From Pseudomonadota bacterium (GTDB lineage: Bacteria > Pseudomonadota > Gammaproteobacteria > Burkholderiales > Burkholderiaceae), in NCBI GenBank assembly GCA_021778935.1, contig JAJYBQ010000065.1, positions 1 to 10,006 on the forward strand: a stretch of 10,006 nucleotides of DNA. The letters run 5' to 3'. How positions within the stretch are numbered: position 1 is the first letter of the stretch; the number at the start of each line of letters is the position of its first letter. Under the pieces are notes generated by a model. It saw only the letters and a program-made list of their open reading frames with translations, was not told where the DNA came from and did no database searches. Positions 7,448-10,006 of this stretch are shown here, piece after piece. Both the position numbers and the translations under genes were made by a program.

Positions 7448-7505
7448 TTGGGCACCCTGCGCGCCTGCCCCTTCCCCAGTCTTTGTTCCGTTCCTGTGAG
7501 AAACG

Positions 7506-8708
7506 ATGGAAACCCTCAAAACCAGTAGCGACGTGCTTTTCCTCTTGCTGGGCGCCATTTTGGTGCTCGCGATGCATGCCGGATTCGCGTTCCTGGAGTT
7601 GGGCACCGTCCGCAAGAAGAATCAGGTCAACGCGCTGGTCAAGATCCTCGCGGACTTTTCGGTGTCGACGATCGCGTACTTCTTCATCGGCTATACGATC
7701 GCCTATGGCGTGAACTTCTTTTCGGGCGCTGCCGCGCTTGCGCAGAAAAGCGGTTATGAACTGACGCGCTTCTTTTTTCTTCTCACGTTCGCGGCCGCGA
7801 TCCCTGCGATCATCTCCGGCGGTATTGCGGAGCGCGCCAAGTTCCGCCCGCAGCTGGCAGCGACGTTCGTGCTGACCGGCTTCGTCTATCCGTTCTTCGA
7901 AGGAATTTCGTGGAACGGCGCCTATGGCATCCAGGCATGGCTGCATGCGACATTCGGCGCGGAATTCCACGATTTTGCCGGTTCGGTGGTCGTCCATGCG
8001 ATGGGCGGCTGGATCGCGCTGCCGGCGGTGCTGCTGCTCGGCGCCCGGCACGGTCGCTATTCGCGGGACGGCGCCGTCGCCGCCCATCCGCCGTCATCGA
8101 TTCCGTTCCTGGCGTTGGGGGCATGGATCCTCACCGTGGGGTGGTTCGGGTTCAACGTGATGAGCGCGCAGACGCTCGGCAAGATTTCCGGCCTCGTCGC
8201 GGTCAATTCATTGATGGCCATGGTCGGCGGCACGCTGGCCGCGCTGATCCTGGGGAAGAACGACCCTGGTTTCGTCCATAACGGGCCGCTGGCGGGACTG
8301 GTCGCGGTCTGCGCCGGTTCCGACTTGATGCATCCGATCGGTGCGCTGGTGGTCGGCGTGGTTGCGGCGGGGATTTTCGTGGGCATGTTCACGCTCACGC
8401 AGAATCGCTGGAAGATCGACGATGTGCTGGGGGTGTGGCCGTTGCATGGCCTTTGCGGTGCCTGGGGCGGCATCGCGGCAGGAATCTTCGGCGCCAAGGC
8501 CCTGGGCGGCCTGGGTGGCGTGTCGTTCCTGTCTCAGTTGATCATGACCTGCGCCGGCATCGCTGTTGCCCTCGTCGGCGGCGCGCTGGTGTATGGCGCG
8601 CTGAAGGCGGTGGTCGGCCTGCGCCTCGATCGCGAAGAGGAGTTCAACGGCGCGGATCTTTCGATCCACCACATCACGGCTACGCCGGAACGCGATCCGA
8701 ACTGGTGA
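7506..8708 (+). CDS. amt: Ammonium transporter (Amt/MEP/Rh family)
   Basis: This is an inner-membrane channel-like transporter for ammonium. The 400-residue protein is strongly hydrophobic with about 11 predicted helices, starting at about residue 10 (DVLFLLLGAILVLAMHAGF). I see no cleavable signal peptide, unlike E. coli AmtB. The conserved DFAGS (156-160) and twin pore histidines H164 (VVVH) and H314 (WPLH, after DDVLGV) are present. F95 aligns with the first Phe of the gate and F215 in GWFGFN with the second. IAERAKF is at 107-113. The cytoplasmic C-tail GLRLDREEEFNGADLS (371-386) matches the regulatory tail that in AmtB contacts PII/GlnK. No glnK is adjacent. The Shine-Dalgarno sequence is weak (GAG 5 nt before the ATG). 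The gene's 3' end overlaps the convergent hydrolase by 29 bp. Its place after ftsZ is unusual; nothing links it to division. Confidence 0.95.
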   Translation: METLKTSSDVLFLLLGAILVLAMHAGFAFLELGTVRKKNQVNALVKILADFSVSTIAYFFIGYTIAYGVNFFSGAAALAQKSGYELTRFFFLLTFAAAIPAIISGGIAERAKFRPQLAATFVLTGFVYPFFEGISWNGAYGIQAWLHATFGAEFHDFAGSVVVHAMGGWIALPAVLLLGARHGRYSRDGAVAAHPPSSIPFLALGAWILTVGWFGFNVMSAQTLGKISGLVAVNSLMAMVGGTLAALILGKNDPGFVHNGPLAGLVAVCAGSDLMHPIGALVVGVVAAGIFVGMFTLTQNRWKIDDVLGVWPLHGLCGAWGGIAAGIFGAKALGGLGGVSFLSQLIMTCAGIAVALVGGALVYGALKAVVGLRLDREEEFNGADLSIHHITATPERDPNW

Positions 8709-9606
8709 TGTCGGTTTCGACCCAGGCGTCGACGATGCGGTTGAACCGCTCCGCTTCGTCGACGAACAGGGCGTGCCCCGCGTGTTCGAACACGGCGACG
8801 CGGCTGGCCGGACGGGCGCGTTGCAGGTGTTCGGCTTGTTCCCGCAGTCGAGGGGTAACCAGGTAGGCGAGCGGCCGGTCGAAGTCCTCCGCAATCCGGC
8901 GCCAGTGACTGCGGGGAATGGGGTAGGAAAGCAAGGCGATGCTGTCGGCGAGCGGCATGCGCAGCGCGTCGCGGACCAGGCCGTCGATTTCCGTTTCCGG
9001 CTGCGGGCGGTGGAACATCCCGCGCACGAATGCATCCACGGTGGGCCCGCGATGTTGGCGGAGATGTTGGAAAAAGCGTCCGCCGCCCCGCGGCGCGGGC
9101 GGCTCGCCGATCGAGTTGTCGACGAGCGCGAGCCCCCCGAGGCGGTCCGGCCCATGGCGGTAGACGTACTGCAACGTGTCCAGCACTCCCAGCGACCAGC
9201 CGACCAGCACCACGCGATCCTCTTCCGCGAGCAGGTCGGCGATGTCGTCGGCGCGCCGATCGGCGGTGTAGCCGCGGCGCGGAACTTCGGATCGGCCTTG
9301 GCCGCGCGGGTCGAATGCGATGGTCCGCCAGCGCGCGCCGAAGGCCGCCAGTTGCCGCGACCAGATGCTTGCCGGCATGCACCAGCCGGGAACCAGGACG
9401 ATGGTGGGCGCGTTGGCGGCAGGACGTGCCGACGGGCGTCGCTCCAGGACGTGCAGGCGCACCCCGTCGGACGTACGGAAGAACCGGGAAATGGGCGCCG
9501 AGGCGGCTACTCCGGTTTGCGTTGCCGCCGCGCCGTCCGGTACGGTGAGGCCGGCTCCCGCCGCGGCGGCCGCAGCCAGCGCCTGCAGACATTCGCGCCG
9601 GTTCAT
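8680..9606 (-). CDS. Alpha/beta hydrolase with Tat-like signal peptide
   Basis: The 308-residue protein begins MNRRECLQALAAAAAAGAG, a twin-arginine followed by an Ala-rich hydrophobic run, and so probably a Tat signal (the consensus Phe is Cys here). Cleavage could fall near AAAT (26-29). The mature part is an alpha/beta-hydrolase fold: oxyanion region VPGW (72-75), DPRGQGRS (99-106), nucleophile elbow GWSLG with S138 (136-140), and the catalytic His in EHAGH (H278). The canonical Asp after strand 7 is not obvious: the segment after RPLAYLV reads TPRLREQ. E255 or D163 (LVDN, after strand 6) might serve as the acid. The substrate cannot be told from sequence; esterase and haloperoxidase-like enzymes share this architecture. 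The start at 9606 has GGTGA 7 nt before it and overlaps a mini-ORF stop. The stop lies inside amt. Confidence 0.85.
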   Translation of the reverse strand: MNRRECLQALAAAAAAGAGLTVPDGAAATQTGVAASAPISRFFRTSDGVRLHVLERRPSARPAANAPTIVLVPGWCMPASIWSRQLAAFGARWRTIAFDPRGQGRSEVPRRGYTADRRADDIADLLAEEDRVVLVGWSLGVLDTLQYVYRHGPDRLGGLALVDNSIGEPPAPRGGGRFFQHLRQHRGPTVDAFVRGMFHRPQPETEIDGLVRDALRMPLADSIALLSYPIPRSHWRRIAEDFDRPLAYLVTPRLREQAEHLQRARPASRVAVFEHAGHALFVDEAERFNRIVDAWVETDITSSDRVPA

Positions 9607-9692
9607 GGCACCGTCACCGCCGCCATCCCGTTGACGGCGCCCTTTCGGATCTCCGGCCGGGAGCGAGGGAAAGCCGCGAGTGGGGAGATCAT
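9603..9692 (-). CDS. Possible 29-residue mini-ORF between two genes
   Basis: An ATG at 9692-9690 overlaps the TGA of the upstream gene (ATGA), and the TGA at 9605-9603 overlaps the ATG of the hydrolase (ATGA). The 29 codons between are open. The peptide starts MISPLAAFPRSRPEIRK and ends in VTVP; it is basic in the middle, has no clear membrane helix and matches nothing I recognise. GGAAGG lies 4 nt before the ATG as a possible ribosome binding site, although those bases are also codons of the upstream gene. It could be a coupling leader carrying ribosomes across the 82-bp gap. Chance is a real alternative, since a 30-codon open frame is common in GC-rich DNA. Confidence 0.35.
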   Translation of the reverse strand: MISPLAAFPRSRPEIRKGAVNGMAAVTVP

Positions 9693-10006
9693 TGCGCCTT
9701 CCGCACTGCCAGAATCAGGCCCGACCCGCCTTCCTTGCGCCAGTTGTATCCGAACGGGAAGGGCAGCGCCGGGAGCGCGCCGGCACGGGTGTAGGCGTCC
9801 TCGAGATCCGGCTGGGTGTAGTTGTGGAACAGCTTGACGGGCTCCTGGTAGTGCCCGAAGAGCGTCACCGCGTAGCCCGCCTTGTGCAGCATCCGATACG
9901 GGATGCCGCTGTCATCCTGCACGCTCACGCGGGATCGGGACAGCAGTTCCGCCCGCCGCAAGCGGAAATGGGGTTCATGCAGCAGATACGACGCCGACTT
10001 GATCAG
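9689..10006 (-). CDS. Unrecognised protein, C-terminal part
   Basis: The frame is open from the right edge of the window to the TGA at 9689-9691, giving the last 105 residues; the start lies outside. I cannot name the family. The visible part begins LIKSASYLLHEPHF and contains QDDSGIPYRML, then VTLFGHYQEPVKLF, then PFPFGYNWR, and ends in a hydrophobic strand-like GLILAVRKAQ. Density of aromatic residues, Gly and His, with no transmembrane helix, suggests a folded soluble or periplasmic domain rich in beta structure (inference). Motifs of this kind remind me of an uncharacterised proteobacterial conserved protein, but I cannot confirm it. It is transcribed towards the hydrolase, probably in the same operon, with the mini-ORF between. 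Confidence 0.75.
   Translation of the reverse strand: MIKSASYLLHEPHFRLRRAELLSRSRVSVQDDSGIPYRMLHKAGYAVTLFGHYQEPVKLFHNYTQPDLEDAYTRAGALPALPFPFGYNWRKEGGSGLILAVRKAQ

Noticed and set aside
4192..7455. A 1087-codon open frame on the minus strand across ftsQ, ftsA and ftsZ.
   Set aside because: It lies antisense to three clear essential genes. Long antisense frames are usual in GC-rich coding DNA because of third-position G/C bias. Its translation is Arg/His/Asp/Gly-rich low-complexity text without domains.
7449..7466. A sigma-54-like promoter before amt (GGCAC with a GC at the right spacing).
   Set aside because: The -24 part matches partly, but the -12 part reads GCGCC instead of TTGC, and GG...GC at that spacing is common in GC-rich DNA. 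Amt genes are often under NtrC control, so it is worth a profile scan, but I would not annotate it.
7393..7505. A GlnK/PII gene or small RNA between ftsZ and amt.
   Set aside because: The gap is 113 bp, holds only the hairpin and pyrimidine-rich sequence, and no open frame resembles GlnK.
8773..9837. A 354-codon plus-strand open frame over the hydrolase region.
   Set aside because: The minus strand encodes a coherent alpha/beta hydrolase with signal peptide and catalytic motifs; the plus frame is a shadow without recognisable domains.
1..10006. CRISPR arrays, insertion sequences, tRNA or rRNA genes, phage genes.
   Set aside because: No spaced direct repeats, transposase motifs, terminal inverted repeats or RNA-gene signatures were seen on either strand.

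Overview
The window is GC-rich (about two thirds G+C by eye) and carries the distal half of a proteobacterial division and cell wall (dcw) cluster. Protein details point to a betaproteobacterium, probably near Burkholderiales or Rhodocyclales. FtsZ ends in IPAFLRKQAD. MurG carries an NADA segment where HEQN is usual, plus a TTxHQRDNA segment. FtsA and FtsQ are also of the betaproteobacterial type. The lineage is an inference from remembered family sequences; no search was run.

Layout: positions 1-7392, plus strand, read ftsW (3' end only), murG, murC, ddl, ftsQ, ftsA, ftsZ. The first five junctions all have the 4-base ATGA overlap, so one polycistronic, translationally coupled message is likely. 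MurG and MurC act on peptidoglycan precursors, Ddl supplies D-Ala-D-Ala, FtsW polymerises glycan at the septum, FtsQ scaffolds the divisome, and FtsA tethers FtsZ to the membrane. After a 113-bp gap with a GC-rich hairpin comes amt (7506-8708, plus strand), an ammonium transporter. lpxC, the usual gene after ftsZ in many proteobacteria, is not there. From 8680 to the right edge the minus strand carries an alpha/beta hydrolase with a Tat-like signal, a possible 29-codon mini-ORF, and the C-terminal part of a gene I do not recognise. The hydrolase overlaps the end of amt tail-to-tail by 29 bp.

The genes themselves are mostly ordinary. The less expected signals are small. The clearest is an 84-bp-period imperfect tandem duplication of the ftsQ-end/ftsA-start junction, which leaves two ftsA start sites, a relic of the ftsQ tail and a 15-codon mini-cistron. 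Others are a second C-terminal-peptide-like motif in FtsZ, a palindromic REP-like segment inside the 5' end of ftsQ that resembles the ftsZ-amt intergenic hairpin, and the mini-ORF with ATGA overlaps at both ends. I see no phage, CRISPR, transposon, tRNA or rRNA, and no stretch over 300 bases lacks a gene.
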